NCBI GenBank assembly: GCA_034429475.1
Contig: DAOUGD010000184.1
Span: forward strand, 1-33,932
Length of the DNA stretch: 33,932 nucleotides
Direction: 5' to 3'
From: JAKQHY01 sp034429475
GTDB lineage: Bacteria; Chloroflexota; Anaerolineae; B4-G1; SLSP01
Below the pieces are notes generated by a model. It was given only the letters and a program-made list of their open reading frames with translations, had not been told where the DNA came from and did not search any database. Below are positions 15,473 to 23,459 of the stretch, piece by piece; position 1 is the first letter of the stretch; each line of letters begins with the position of its first letter. Both the position numbers and the translations under genes were made by a program.

Positions 15473-16417
15473 CTATTCGTCGAATATCCCGGTACTGAGG
15501 TAACGCTCACCGGTGTCCGGCAGGAGCGCTACCACCGTCTTCCCGGCGCCCAACTGCCGAGCCACTTCCAGGGCAGCGACGGTCGCCGCGCCGGAGGAAA
15601 TCCCCACCAGCAGCCCCTCGCGCCGGGCCAGTTGTCGCGCCATGTCCTTGGCGTCGTCGCCTTTGACGGTCAGAATCTCATCAATGAAACCGCGATTGAA
15701 TACTTCCGGCACAAATCCGGCGCCGATGCCCTGAATCGAGTGTTTCCCCGCTGCGCCGCCGGACAGCACCGGCGATTCCGCCGGTTCCACGGCGACCACG
15801 CGCACGCGCGGAGCCTCGGCTTTGAGGACTTCTCCCACGCCCGTCACGGTGCCGCCGGTACCCACGCCCGCCACAAAGGCGTCCAAATGCGGCACCTGGG
15901 CCAGAATTTCGCGGGCCGTTGTTTCCCGGTGGATGGCCGGGTTGGCCGGGTTAGCGAACTGATTGGGCATCCACGCGCCGGGGGTCTCGCTCACCAACAC
16001 CTCGGCTTTGGCAATCGCGCCTTTCATCCCTTCCACGCCCGGCGTCAGCACCATTTGGGCGCCATAAGCGCTGAAGAGGATGCGCCGCTCAACGCTCAGT
16101 GAGTCGGGCATCACCAGGATGACGCGGTAGCCTTTGACCGCGCCGACCAGCGCCAGGCCAATGCCGGTGTTGCCGCTGGTCGGCTCGATGATGACGCCGC
16201 CCGGCTGGAGTTGGCCGGCACGCTCCGCCGCCGCGATCATCGCCAGGCCGATGCGCTCTTTGACGCAGCCGCCGGGATTCTGGCGTTCCAGTTTGACCCA
16301 GACCGCCGCCATCTCCGGCGAAGTCAGGCGCTGCAAGCGCACCACGGGCGTGCGCCCGATCAAGTCCAACACACTGTCGGCCACCAGGCCGGGGAAAGTT
16401 TCAGGGTTAGTCGTCAT
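15473..16417 (-). CDS. cysK: Cysteine synthase (O-acetylserine sulfhydrylase)
   Basis: This 314-residue PLP enzyme makes cysteine from O-acetylserine and sulfide. The PLP lysine lies in NPGGCVKERIG (K53; the family usually reads PGGSVKDRI). The substrate loop is EPTSGNTGIGLAL, and the phosphate-binding glycine loop is GVGTGGTVTGVG. The C-terminal 'DTGERYLSTGIF' is typical of CysK. Length and motif order fit the family. ATG 16417 follows GGAGG. The serine acetyltransferase gene lies 91 bases upstream on the same strand, so both steps of cysteine synthesis are encoded together. The gap between them is filled by a heptamer repeat tract. Confidence 0.95.
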   Translation of the reverse strand: MTTNPETFPGLVADSVLDLIGRTPVVRLQRLTSPEMAAVWVKLERQNPGGCVKERIGLAMIAAAERAGQLQPGGVIIEPTSGNTGIGLALVGAVKGYRVILVMPDSLSVERRILFSAYGAQMVLTPGVEGMKGAIAKAEVLVSETPGAWMPNQFANPANPAIHRETTAREILAQVPHLDAFVAGVGTGGTVTGVGEVLKAEAPRVRVVAVEPAESPVLSGGAAGKHSIQGIGAGFVPEVFNRGFIDEILTVKGDDAKDMARQLARREGLLVGISSGAATVAALEVARQLGAGKTVVALLPDTGERYLSTGIFDE

Positions 16418-16455
16418 TGTGTACCTCCAAATGGGAAATTAGAAATCAGAAATTG

Positions 16456-16563
16456 GGGAGTAGGGAGTAGGGAGTAGGGAGTAGGGAGTAGGGATTAGGG
16501 ATTAGGGATTAGGGAGTGGGGATCGGGGATTCGTTATTTGCGATTTGCAATTTGCTATTCGCC
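16456..16563. repeat. Heptamer repeat tract between cysK and cysE, running into cysE
   Basis: At least eleven consecutive 7-mers fill 16456-16532: five GGGAGTA, three GGGATTA, then GGGAGTG, GGGATCG and GGGATTC. A second 7-mer pattern follows to about 16563 (TTTGCGA, TTTGCAA, TTTGCTA, TTCGCCA). The cysE stop codon (16509-16511) falls inside the first tract, so the last 18 or so codons of cysE are made of repeats. Confidence 0.85.
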
Positions 16564-17369
16564 ATCAGCCATCCGTCCAGCAGATTGCCCTTATCACCAT
16601 TCCCCCGATCTGCTTGCAGGCGCGCGACTTCGGTTTCCAGGGATGCGAGGCGCTCGGTCAATTGGGTGAGGCGCTCTACCACCATATCCGGCAATTGTTC
16701 GTGGTGCAGGTCGGGTTTGAGGGCGCAGCGGACGCCATTAATTTTGACGACGCGCCCTGGCACGCCCACGACCGTCGCGCCTGCCGGAACCGGCTTAACA
16801 ACGACGGAGCCGGAGCCAATCTGCGAGTTGGGGCCAATCTCGATGGGGCCGAGCACCACCGCATTGGTGCCGATCACCACGCCCTGCCCGATGGTGGGGT
16901 GGCGCTTGGTCTTTTCCAGCGAGATGCCTCCCAGCACCACGCCCTTGTAGATCAATACATCGTCGCCCACCTCGGCCGTCTCGCCAACGACGACACCCAT
17001 ACCGTGATCAATAAAGACGCGGCGGCCCAACGTTGCGCCGGGGTGAATTTCGATGCCGGTGAACCACCGGCTGAGGTGTGAGATGAACCGGGCGGGGAAA
17101 CGCAGCTTGCGCTTCCACAAGCCGTGCGCGAGGCGGTGCGCCCAGACGGCGTGCAGGCCGGGATAACACGTCAGCACTTCGAGCAGGCTGCGCGCGGCCG
17201 GGTCCTTGGTGAAGATGGTCTCCACATCTTCCCTGAGCAGGCCGAAAAAACTCGGGTGGGGCAGCGGACGGGCCTCCGGCGGCAGGCAGGTGCATGTGCC
17301 ACAGCATTTTTCGCAGGTCGGGTTAACCGGCCCGGCGCAAGCGATTTGTGCTGGCAATCGGTGATCCAT
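16509..17369 (-). CDS. cysE: Serine O-acetyltransferase with Cys-rich N-terminal extension
   Basis: This 286-residue protein acetylates serine to O-acetylserine, the substrate of CysK. The core (about 40-215) has an EpsC-type helical part ('LLREDVETIFTKDPAA') and then a left-handed beta-helix of hexapeptide repeats: 'IEIHPGATLGRRVFIDHGMGVVVGETAEVGDDVLIYKGVVLGG', with the catalytic His in IDHG. Two features are unusual. Six cysteines lie within residues 11-28 (C11, C19, C22, C23, C26, C28), upstream of the core. A C-terminal coiled-coil-like helix ('LTERLASLETEVARLQADR') is followed by a tail encoded by DNA repeats. ATG 17369 follows GGGAGGAG, so the Cys-rich head is really translated. cysK lies directly downstream. 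Confidence 0.93.
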   Translation of the reverse strand: MDHRLPAQIACAGPVNPTCEKCCGTCTCLPPEARPLPHPSFFGLLREDVETIFTKDPAARSLLEVLTCYPGLHAVWAHRLAHGLWKRKLRFPARFISHLSRWFTGIEIHPGATLGRRVFIDHGMGVVVGETAEVGDDVLIYKGVVLGGISLEKTKRHPTIGQGVVIGTNAVVLGPIEIGPNSQIGSGSVVVKPVPAGATVVGVPGRVVKINGVRCALKPDLHHEQLPDMVVERLTQLTERLASLETEVARLQADRGNGDKGNLLDGWLMANSKLQIANNESPIPTP

Positions 17370-17449
17370 AGCTCCTCCCTATTTCTACAGATTTTTCTCT
17401 GAAAAATGATCGCGACAGACAATCGGTTAACGGAAGGGTTTCCACGAGT

Positions 17450-17462
17450 GGGACACCGTCCC
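17450..17462. repeat. Small GGGACaccGTCCC palindrome in the cysE leader
   Basis: There is a 5-bp stem with a 3-base loop, within TGGGACACCGTCCCCG. It lies in the predicted 5' leader of cysE, about 85 bases before its start codon. Similar GGGACGGTGTCCC palindromes recur as REP-like elements in various genomes, from memory. No downstream T run is present. Confidence 0.4.
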
Positions 17463-17509
17463 CGAAAACACACTTCGAATGTTTGATTCCTTCCCTTTTA
17501 ATAGATGGT

Positions 17510-17537
17510 ATTCTACTTTATATGTGACAAATGACAA
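17510..17537 (-). promoter_or_regulatory. Promoter of cysE-cysK
   Basis: On the - strand TTGTCA (17537-17532) is followed 16 bases later by TAGAAT (17515-17510), close to the vegetative consensus. Transcription would start near 17503, giving a leader of about 130 bases before cysE. Confidence 0.55.
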
Positions 17538-17660
17538 GGCCGTGCCTGATGATTCTCGGTGGGCGTATCCCGTCAGGGCAACTTTGCGGCTAACGTCGCC
17601 GTCCCTTGCGCCACTGCGCCCCAACTGGCCGGAGAATGATAAAATTCTGACTTAAATATG
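17538..17660. other. GC-rich intergenic segment of unknown role
   Basis: This segment lies between the two divergent promoters. It contains small stems such as CCCgtcaGGG (near 17570) and CGGCtaacgtcGCCG (near 17590). I cannot match it to a known riboswitch or RNA family, and no gene is supported. Confidence 0.35.
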
Positions 17661-17662
17661 CT

Positions 17663-17690
17663 TGCTGTTTCCCCCGGTTTGAGTATGATT
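17663..17690 (+). promoter_or_regulatory. Promoter of the sensor kinase gene
   Basis: TTGCTG (17663-17668) and TATGAT (17685-17690) are 16 bases apart, close to the vegetative consensus. The start codon is at 17716, so the leader would be short (about 20 bases). Confidence 0.55.
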
Positions 17691-17715
17691 AAGATCAGAG
17701 TGAAGGAATGATTCT

Positions 17716-20700
17716 ATGGGTTTAGATGTTTGGCGCAAGGCAATTTCATTTTCACTGGAGTTCCCCACAACCTTCCTGAGCATGTCTCTGGCAGCTTTCT
17801 ATGGTTTGGGACTGGGGTGGTTGCTGTGGGTGCGCCGCGCGGATTTTGTCCAACTCAACCGGGTTAGACAGGGTCTCTTCTTCCTTAGTTTTCTGTTAGT
17901 TTTCCCTACCTACAGTTTATTGATTATCTACCGGCAACAAATTGAGATGCTGCCTACGTCCCCGGTGGGAGTGCTGCCCTCGGCGCCGGCGTTATCCCTG
18001 GCCGGCTCTGCCCTGGTGCTGGCGGTGGCGATCTGGCTGGGACCGGGGCCGGGATTGCTGATCAATTTGGTGGCCGGGCTGGCCTGGGCGCGCTTCTATC
18101 CCCTGACCTTAACCGACCTGCTGGCTTTCTCGATGTGGGGTGGGGCGGTGGGGCTATGTATCCACCAGCCTTACAAGGGCGAGATGTTCGATCTGCTCCG
18201 GCGGCCCATCCTCGCCGTGCCTTTGTCTATCGTTGCGCCGCTCCTGTTTTTTTCCTTGAGCCGTCTCGTCGTCAATTTGCCCTCTGGTGGATTGCAGGCG
18301 GTAGATTACCTGGTGGCGATCTGGAGCAATGAGTTTCCCCTCTGGTTGGTGGGGGGATTGATCCTGGGCGTAGTCTTTCAAGCCGTTTTTTTTGTTCCTC
18401 GTTGGCGTCCTCAGTTGCGATCGGATAAGGTTTCCGCCTATAGCCGTTCTTTGCGGACCCGGCTGATGCTCATTACGATGCCGCTGATTATCCTGAGCAT
18501 TGTACTGTCGGTGCTGGCGGTAACGTCGCGGGCCATCCGCCTGGCCCGGACGCAATCGCTGGAGGAAATGGTGCGCAGCGCGAGCACAGCCAGCGAGGGG
18601 ATCGCCAATTTTTACTACACCGGGCGCAATTTGTTGGCAAACTTTGCTGTAGACCCCGGATTACAGGATCCGCTGCAACGCCAATCTGCGTTGGAGGTTG
18701 ACCGCCAGATGGTTCCCTTCTTCCAGGAATTGGTGCTGGTGGATCTGACCCTGGAAGTGGTGGAATCTGCGTCCTCCGACGGCGGCGACATTCAATTGAC
18801 CCCCGAAGAGCTGTTGTTAGCCAAACAGGGGGCGGATCTGGGCATCTCCCAGATTACTCACCTGACCGAATTAGACCCTGAGCAATACGTCCTGACGATG
18901 GTTCAGCCGGTGTTCGGAACTGACTCTGGGCTGCCGCAGGCCCTGTTACTGGGGCGGATCCAACTTGACGCCAATCCGTTGATGAGCCGCGTCATCGCTT
19001 CTTTGCAAAAAACGCGGGGGATCGGCGCGGGCTTTATTCTGGATGAGCGCGGTTCCATTATTGCTCACCATGATCCTCAGTGGGTGCTGCGCCCCTGGAC
19101 GACCACCACTGCTATCGCTCAATACGAGGTCAGTCAAGGAATGGCCTATGACGATATCAACCCTGAAAACGGCGAGCGTGTGTTGACTTATATTCTGGAA
19201 GTTGCCGGCACGCCGTACCGGGTGGTTTTGCAGTTGCCGTTCTCTGCCGTGTTGGAAACGGCGACTTCTATTGCCAGCCCACTCCTGGTGGTGCAATTGC
19301 TGGGAGGGGTGTTGCTGCTGTTTGCGCTGCCGTTCTTCACGGGGCGCATCATTCAGCCGCTCAATACGCTGGCCGAGGCTGCCAACCGCATTGCAAGCGG
19401 CAATCTGCGCATCCCTGTGGATATTTCTGGAGAGGATGAGGTGGCGCAGGTGGGGCAGGCCTTCGAGCAGATGCGGCTGGGGCTGCGCGCCCGCCTGAAT
19501 GATCTGTCTTTGCTGCTCACCATTGCCCAGCGCGCCGCCGCGACCCTGGATTTAGAGCGGGGTATGCAACCCATTCTGGAGGGAGCGTTGGCGGAAACCG
19601 GCGCAACCGTCGCCCGGTTCATCTTGCTGCGCAGCGGCGATCAGCCGCAGCGTCTGTTCCCCTTTGGCAAAGAGGCGACTCCCTTTGCTGAACTTGATCG
19701 CGCCTTTACCCAGGTTGCCATGCGCCGGCGCGATCCGTTGATCATCAACGATCTGACGCAGGCGCAAAGTACGGTGGCCGCGGCGCGGGATTTGGGCAGC
19801 GTCGCCATCTTCCCCGTCCACATCCAGGATACGACCGTCGCTGTCTTTTGGGTGGGGGCCGATGATCCCGATAGTTTCGACAACGCCAAGAGCAATTTTC
19901 TTTCGACGTTAGCCAGCCAGGCGTCCTTTCTGGTGCAAAATGCGCAGTTGTTTCAGACCGCCGAAGGCGAGCGCCGCCGGTTGGCCGCTATTCTGGCCGG
20001 CGCGTCGGATGCTATCCTGGTCACGGATGCCAACTCACACATCCTGTTGACGAACCCGGCGGCGCAGACGTTGTGGGGACTGGATGAAGGCGCCCATGGC
20101 CGGTCGGTGAGCGAGTTGCCCATTCCCGAAGTCCTGAGTTCGGCGCTGGCTGCTGCCGCCGATACGCAACAGCCGCCCAGCATCGAAGTCCCCTTTGCCG
20201 ACGGGCGCACTTTCTTCGCCAGTATCGCGCCCATTGTGAGCGCAGAGGGCAATGCCTTCGGCAAAGTGGTGGTGATGCGCGACGTGACGCACTTCAAAGA
20301 ACTGGACGAGATGAAATCGGAGTTCGTAGCGACCGTTTCACACGACTTGCGCGCGCCCCTTACGTTTATCCGAGGCTACGCCACTATGCTAATGATGGTC
20401 GGGGAACTCAATGAGAAGCAGCAGGAATACCTGGAACGCATTCTGGTGGGCATTGACCAGATGGGCGCGCTGATTGGGGATTTGCTCAACTTGCGCCGGA
20501 TCGAGGCGGGGGTGGGCATTCGCCAGGAGCCGTGTCGTTTGGGGTTGATTCTGGTCGAAGCGGTGGACACGATGCGCGCGCGCGGCGCGAACAAGGGGAC
20601 TACCTTGCGCCTGGAACCAACCGAAGGCGCACCCACGGTCATCGGCGACCGCACCCTGCTGCGTCAGGCGGTCAGCAATCTGATAGACAACGCCGTCAAG

Positions 20701-21027
20701 TACACGCCGGCCGGCGGGCAGGTCAGTGTCGGATTGGATATCATCGGCCAAGAAGCCGTCATCCATATCACGGATACCGGCATCGGCATTGCGTCGGAGG
20801 ATCAGGTGCGGTTGTTTGAAAAATTCTATCGCATCAAACGCCGCGAGACCGGCAACATCCAGGGCACCGGTTTGGGGCTGGCGCTGGTCAAATCCATTGT
20901 GGAACGACACAAAGGCCGGGTGTGGGCGGAAAGCGAACTCGACAAGGGCAGCACTTTCTACATCGCGCTGCCGCTGCCGACCGAAGAGCAAGCCCAGCAG
21001 GTCGTTGCGCAGACGCCGGCAATCTAG
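17716..21027 (+). CDS. Membrane sensor histidine kinase (multi-TM, Cache-like, HAMP, GAF, PAS)
   Basis: The kinase has 1103 residues. The N terminus is a block of about seven hydrophobic segments (about 10-235), reminiscent of membrane-integrated sensor domains. After a further membrane helix (about 249-272) comes a Cache-like extracytoplasmic domain (about 280-510), then a membrane helix (about 516-543) and a HAMP linker ('RIIQPLNTLAEAANRIASGNLRIPV'). GAF (about 605-745) and PAS (about 750-865) domains follow. The HisKA motif is TVSHDLRAPLTF (His near 876). The ATPase domain has LIDNAVKYTP, DTGIGI and GTGLGLALV boxes. It should autophosphorylate and pass phosphate to a response regulator, but none is adjacent. 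The start follows AAGGAA. The signal is unknown. Confidence 0.9.
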   Translation: MGLDVWRKAISFSLEFPTTFLSMSLAAFYGLGLGWLLWVRRADFVQLNRVRQGLFFLSFLLVFPTYSLLIIYRQQIEMLPTSPVGVLPSAPALSLAGSALVLAVAIWLGPGPGLLINLVAGLAWARFYPLTLTDLLAFSMWGGAVGLCIHQPYKGEMFDLLRRPILAVPLSIVAPLLFFSLSRLVVNLPSGGLQAVDYLVAIWSNEFPLWLVGGLILGVVFQAVFFVPRWRPQLRSDKVSAYSRSLRTRLMLITMPLIILSIVLSVLAVTSRAIRLARTQSLEEMVRSASTASEGIANFYYTGRNLLANFAVDPGLQDPLQRQSALEVDRQMVPFFQELVLVDLTLEVVESASSDGGDIQLTPEELLLAKQGADLGISQITHLTELDPEQYVLTMVQPVFGTDSGLPQALLLGRIQLDANPLMSRVIASLQKTRGIGAGFILDERGSIIAHHDPQWVLRPWTTTTAIAQYEVSQGMAYDDINPENGERVLTYILEVAGTPYRVVLQLPFSAVLETATSIASPLLVVQLLGGVLLLFALPFFTGRIIQPLNTLAEAANRIASGNLRIPVDISGEDEVAQVGQAFEQMRLGLRARLNDLSLLLTIAQRAAATLDLERGMQPILEGALAETGATVARFILLRSGDQPQRLFPFGKEATPFAELDRAFTQVAMRRRDPLIINDLTQAQSTVAAARDLGSVAIFPVHIQDTTVAVFWVGADDPDSFDNAKSNFLSTLASQASFLVQNAQLFQTAEGERRRLAAILAGASDAILVTDANSHILLTNPAAQTLWGLDEGAHGRSVSELPIPEVLSSALAAAADTQQPPSIEVPFADGRTFFASIAPIVSAEGNAFGKVVVMRDVTHFKELDEMKSEFVATVSHDLRAPLTFIRGYATMLMMVGELNEKQQEYLERILVGIDQMGALIGDLLNLRRIEAGVGIRQEPCRLGLILVEAVDTMRARGANKGTTLRLEPTEGAPTVIGDRTLLRQAVSNLIDNAVKYTPAGGQVSVGLDIIGQEAVIHITDTGIGIASEDQVRLFEKFYRIKRRETGNIQGTGLGLALVKSIVERHKGRVWAESELDKGSTFYIALPLPTEEQAQQVVAQTPAI

Positions 21028-21081
21028 CTTTTGCCGGTTTCAGGCAGACCGGAGAAGATGACGAGAGGGGGCTTCCGCGGT

Positions 21082-22356
21082 TTATCCCCGTTGCCACGCC
21101 CGCAGCCGGTGTTCCACGAACAGCGCGACAAACGGCAAACACACGACGCTCACGAGAAGCAGCCAGGGGGCAAGGTCGCCGAGAATGAGGAGGACCTCAC
21201 CCCAGGCGGGTTGCGCGGGAGTCTGGCCTTTCGCGCTCAACCACAGCCGCCACTCGCGATCCAGCGTGGTCATGTCGGTATCCAGCACGCGCTGTACGCC
21301 GACGTTGCATCCCAGACCATCCGCGTAGGCCTGGATCAGCGCGCGCACTTTTGACCAGCCGTAAGTCTGTTGGATGTAGCTCACCATGCTCTGGCTTTGC
21401 GCGTAGGACAAGATAGCCTCTGCACTATCGGCAGAGAAGGGGTAGCACAGTTTCTCGAAAGGGATGAGCGTGCCGGCTTGTTCGGCCTGATCCAGGGACA
21501 GGGGGTAAGTAGCGTCGGGGTATTGCTCAAAGTGGGAAGCCAGTCCCTCATTCAGCCAGATTGGCAGGGTTTCGTACCCCTGCGGGCCGACCAGGTCGTA
21601 GAGGATTTTGTGGGTCACTTCGTGAGGGATGTCCCGTTTCATTTGGATGACCGCCTCGGGGCCGGGCGGAATCGCCAGCAGCACGACGCCCAATTCTGGA
21701 TAGGCGCTCCCACCCACCCAGTTGCGTCCCGTCAACTGTAGCGCCGACTGTAAATCCGGCAGCGAGGGGTAGATGTAGAGAATGATGGCCTCAGGGTGGG
21801 GGGCCATGAGCGTTTGTTCGATGTCTTTGATGGCGTTTAACGCAATGTCCAGCGCGTTGACCATCAACGCCTTGTCGCCGGACACCCAGTTCAGCGTCAC
21901 GCCGTCTTTTTCCAGCGTTTGCCAGCGGAAACGGTTGTCGTCGTAGAGGAAATGGGTTTCGTTGGTGGTTTCTTCGACGCCCTGGGCGTTGATGAACTGC
22001 CAGCGGTAGGCGATCCGGGCATACGGTGGAAATGGCTCGGCCCGCAGGTCGCGTTGATATTGACCCTGGTTGTTTTCCAGCGTCACGGGGTAGAGGCGGG
22101 TGTTTTCCCCGTTAACGGTGACGAATAACGTGGCCTCAGTGACCTCCGCCCCGGGCGATAGGGCCAGCGAGAACGTCGCCGTCTGCCCAAACGTGAAAGT
22201 GTGCGTCGCTTTCACCGTCTCCTGAGCCTGCACTGCGACCGTCACGCAGAGCAGCAACAGCAGGAGTCCCCCGCCGCGCAGCGCTCGCTGCCACGGATGA
22301 CTTAGGCTGGTGTTACCGCCGGGGCGTAGAGTTTGCCGGGATGTACGCTTTGCCAT
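21082..22356 (-). CDS. Membrane-anchored zinc peptidase (peptidase MA-like gluzincin)
   Basis: This 424-residue protein has an N-terminal membrane/signal segment (about 27-44) and a second hydrophobic segment near the C terminus (about 396-415) followed by a basic tail. The N-terminal third is beta-rich. The catalytic motif is HEVTH (about 243-247) and then LNEGLASHFE about 20 residues later, which gives the HExxH…E zinc site of the peptidase MA superfamily. The active domain should face outside the membrane. The ATG touches the stop of the HEAT-repeat gene (TAAATG), which suggests translational coupling. RseP is encoded two genes upstream, so the unit looks like envelope protein quality control; that is inference. 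Confidence 0.85.
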   Translation of the reverse strand: MAKRTSRQTLRPGGNTSLSHPWQRALRGGGLLLLLLCVTVAVQAQETVKATHTFTFGQTATFSLALSPGAEVTEATLFVTVNGENTRLYPVTLENNQGQYQRDLRAEPFPPYARIAYRWQFINAQGVEETTNETHFLYDDNRFRWQTLEKDGVTLNWVSGDKALMVNALDIALNAIKDIEQTLMAPHPEAIILYIYPSLPDLQSALQLTGRNWVGGSAYPELGVVLLAIPPGPEAVIQMKRDIPHEVTHKILYDLVGPQGYETLPIWLNEGLASHFEQYPDATYPLSLDQAEQAGTLIPFEKLCYPFSADSAEAILSYAQSQSMVSYIQQTYGWSKVRALIQAYADGLGCNVGVQRVLDTDMTTLDREWRLWLSAKGQTPAQPAWGEVLLILGDLAPWLLLVSVVCLPFVALFVEHRLRAWQRG

Positions 22357-23451
22357 TTACCACGCTCCATCTTCCGCCGCGTCTTCCTCGTCGTCTTCGC
22401 CTTTGTCGTTTTCGTCATCTTCGCCTTCGTCGTCTTCGAGCAGGACGGCCAGGTCTTCCCAGTCTTCTTCCGAAAGCCCCGCGTCTTCCCAACCGACATC
22501 GCTCTCGCCGACAAACTCGGTGGGCGGACCGAAAAAGCTTCCCAGGTCGCCGTGGAAGAATTCCAGTTCGTCCAGGGCTTCGCGCGCTGCCTGACTCAGA
22601 GCTTCATCCTCGGAGCGGCTGTAACGTGCTAACGCGCTGCGGGCCAGGTCGCCGCCGATCTGTCCGAGCGCCCACAGTGTCACCTGTTGGACTTCGGTAT
22701 CCACGTCTTCCAGCAGTTCCAGCAAATCGGGGACGGCCTCGCGCAGTTCCAGTTCGCCGCAAGACCGCGCGGCCTCGTAGCGCATTTCAGGCCAGGAACT
22801 GGTCAATTCCCGGCGCACGATGTCCGCCCAGCGTTTGTCCGCGCTGCGTCCCATTGCAAAGACCGCGCTGATCTGCATTTTGGTCTCGGAGTGGGCGTAG
22901 GCTCCGGCGATCATGTCGCCCACGCCATCCAGGGCCGTGTAGGCCAGCGATTCCAGCGCGCGGCGCTTCACTTCCAGGGGTTCGGCGGGGTTATGGTAAG
23001 CCTGATGCAGCGCGTGACGCGCCATATCGAAAGGTCGGGGGCGGATTTTTTGCAGTTCCCCCAACAAGATGAATTGCCCCAAAGCCTGCGCCGCTTTCAC
23101 GCGCGGCGTGATGGCAGCGTCGTCGGTCAAGATTTTGCAGAATTGTGCCACCAGCCGCACATCCTCGTCGCCCATCAGGCCTTCGATGGCCGTCGCGCGA
23201 ATCTCCGGATCGGCGTCGCGCAGCGCGATGCGGAAGAGCGCGGAGAAGTCCATCTCAAAGTCGGCTTCGGTCATGTCCGTCAGGGAATTCACCAAATCGT
23301 GGCGCACGGACGACGGGAGAGCCGGCCACAAGGTCGTTAACCGGTGGATGTCGGCGTCCAGCAGCCCTGAAAGGTATTTCAAGTCGTGGGGAGTCGGCAT
23401 ACGATGGTCTTCCAAACTCTCCCACAGTTGCGCAGCAGTCTTCGGTTTCAT
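22357..23451 (-). CDS. HEAT-repeat protein with strongly acidic C-terminal tail
   Basis: This 364-residue soluble protein is built from helical HEAT repeats. Examples are 'DADPEIRATAIEGLMG', 'PRVKAAQALGQF', 'PEMRYEAARSCGEL' and 'DTEVQQVTLWALGQIGG', between about residues 75 and 290. HEAT repeats form scaffolds for protein binding. The last 45 or so residues are almost entirely Asp and Glu, with only a few Lys and Asn. No catalytic motif is seen. The start follows AAGGA and lies 8 bases after the rseP stop; the zinc-peptidase gene starts directly at its own stop. It is probably an adaptor for the neighbouring membrane proteases, but this is inferred from gene order only. Confidence 0.85.
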   Translation of the reverse strand: MKPKTAAQLWESLEDHRMPTPHDLKYLSGLLDADIHRLTTLWPALPSSVRHDLVNSLTDMTEADFEMDFSALFRIALRDADPEIRATAIEGLMGDEDVRLVAQFCKILTDDAAITPRVKAAQALGQFILLGELQKIRPRPFDMARHALHQAYHNPAEPLEVKRRALESLAYTALDGVGDMIAGAYAHSETKMQISAVFAMGRSADKRWADIVRRELTSSWPEMRYEAARSCGELELREAVPDLLELLEDVDTEVQQVTLWALGQIGGDLARSALARYSRSEDEALSQAAREALDELEFFHGDLGSFFGPPTEFVGESDVGWEDAGLSEEDWEDLAVLLEDDEGEDDENDKGEDDEEDAAEDGAW

Positions 23452-23459
23452 CCGTGTCC

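Noticed and set aside
16456..16563. Possible CRISPR array
   Set aside because: The units are 7 bases with no spacers, so this is a simple tandem repeat.
17370..17509. T-box or other known riboswitch before cysE
   Set aside because: I looked for the T-box AGGGTGG element and for SAM and c-di-GMP cores and found none. The only clear hairpin is the small GGGAC palindrome.
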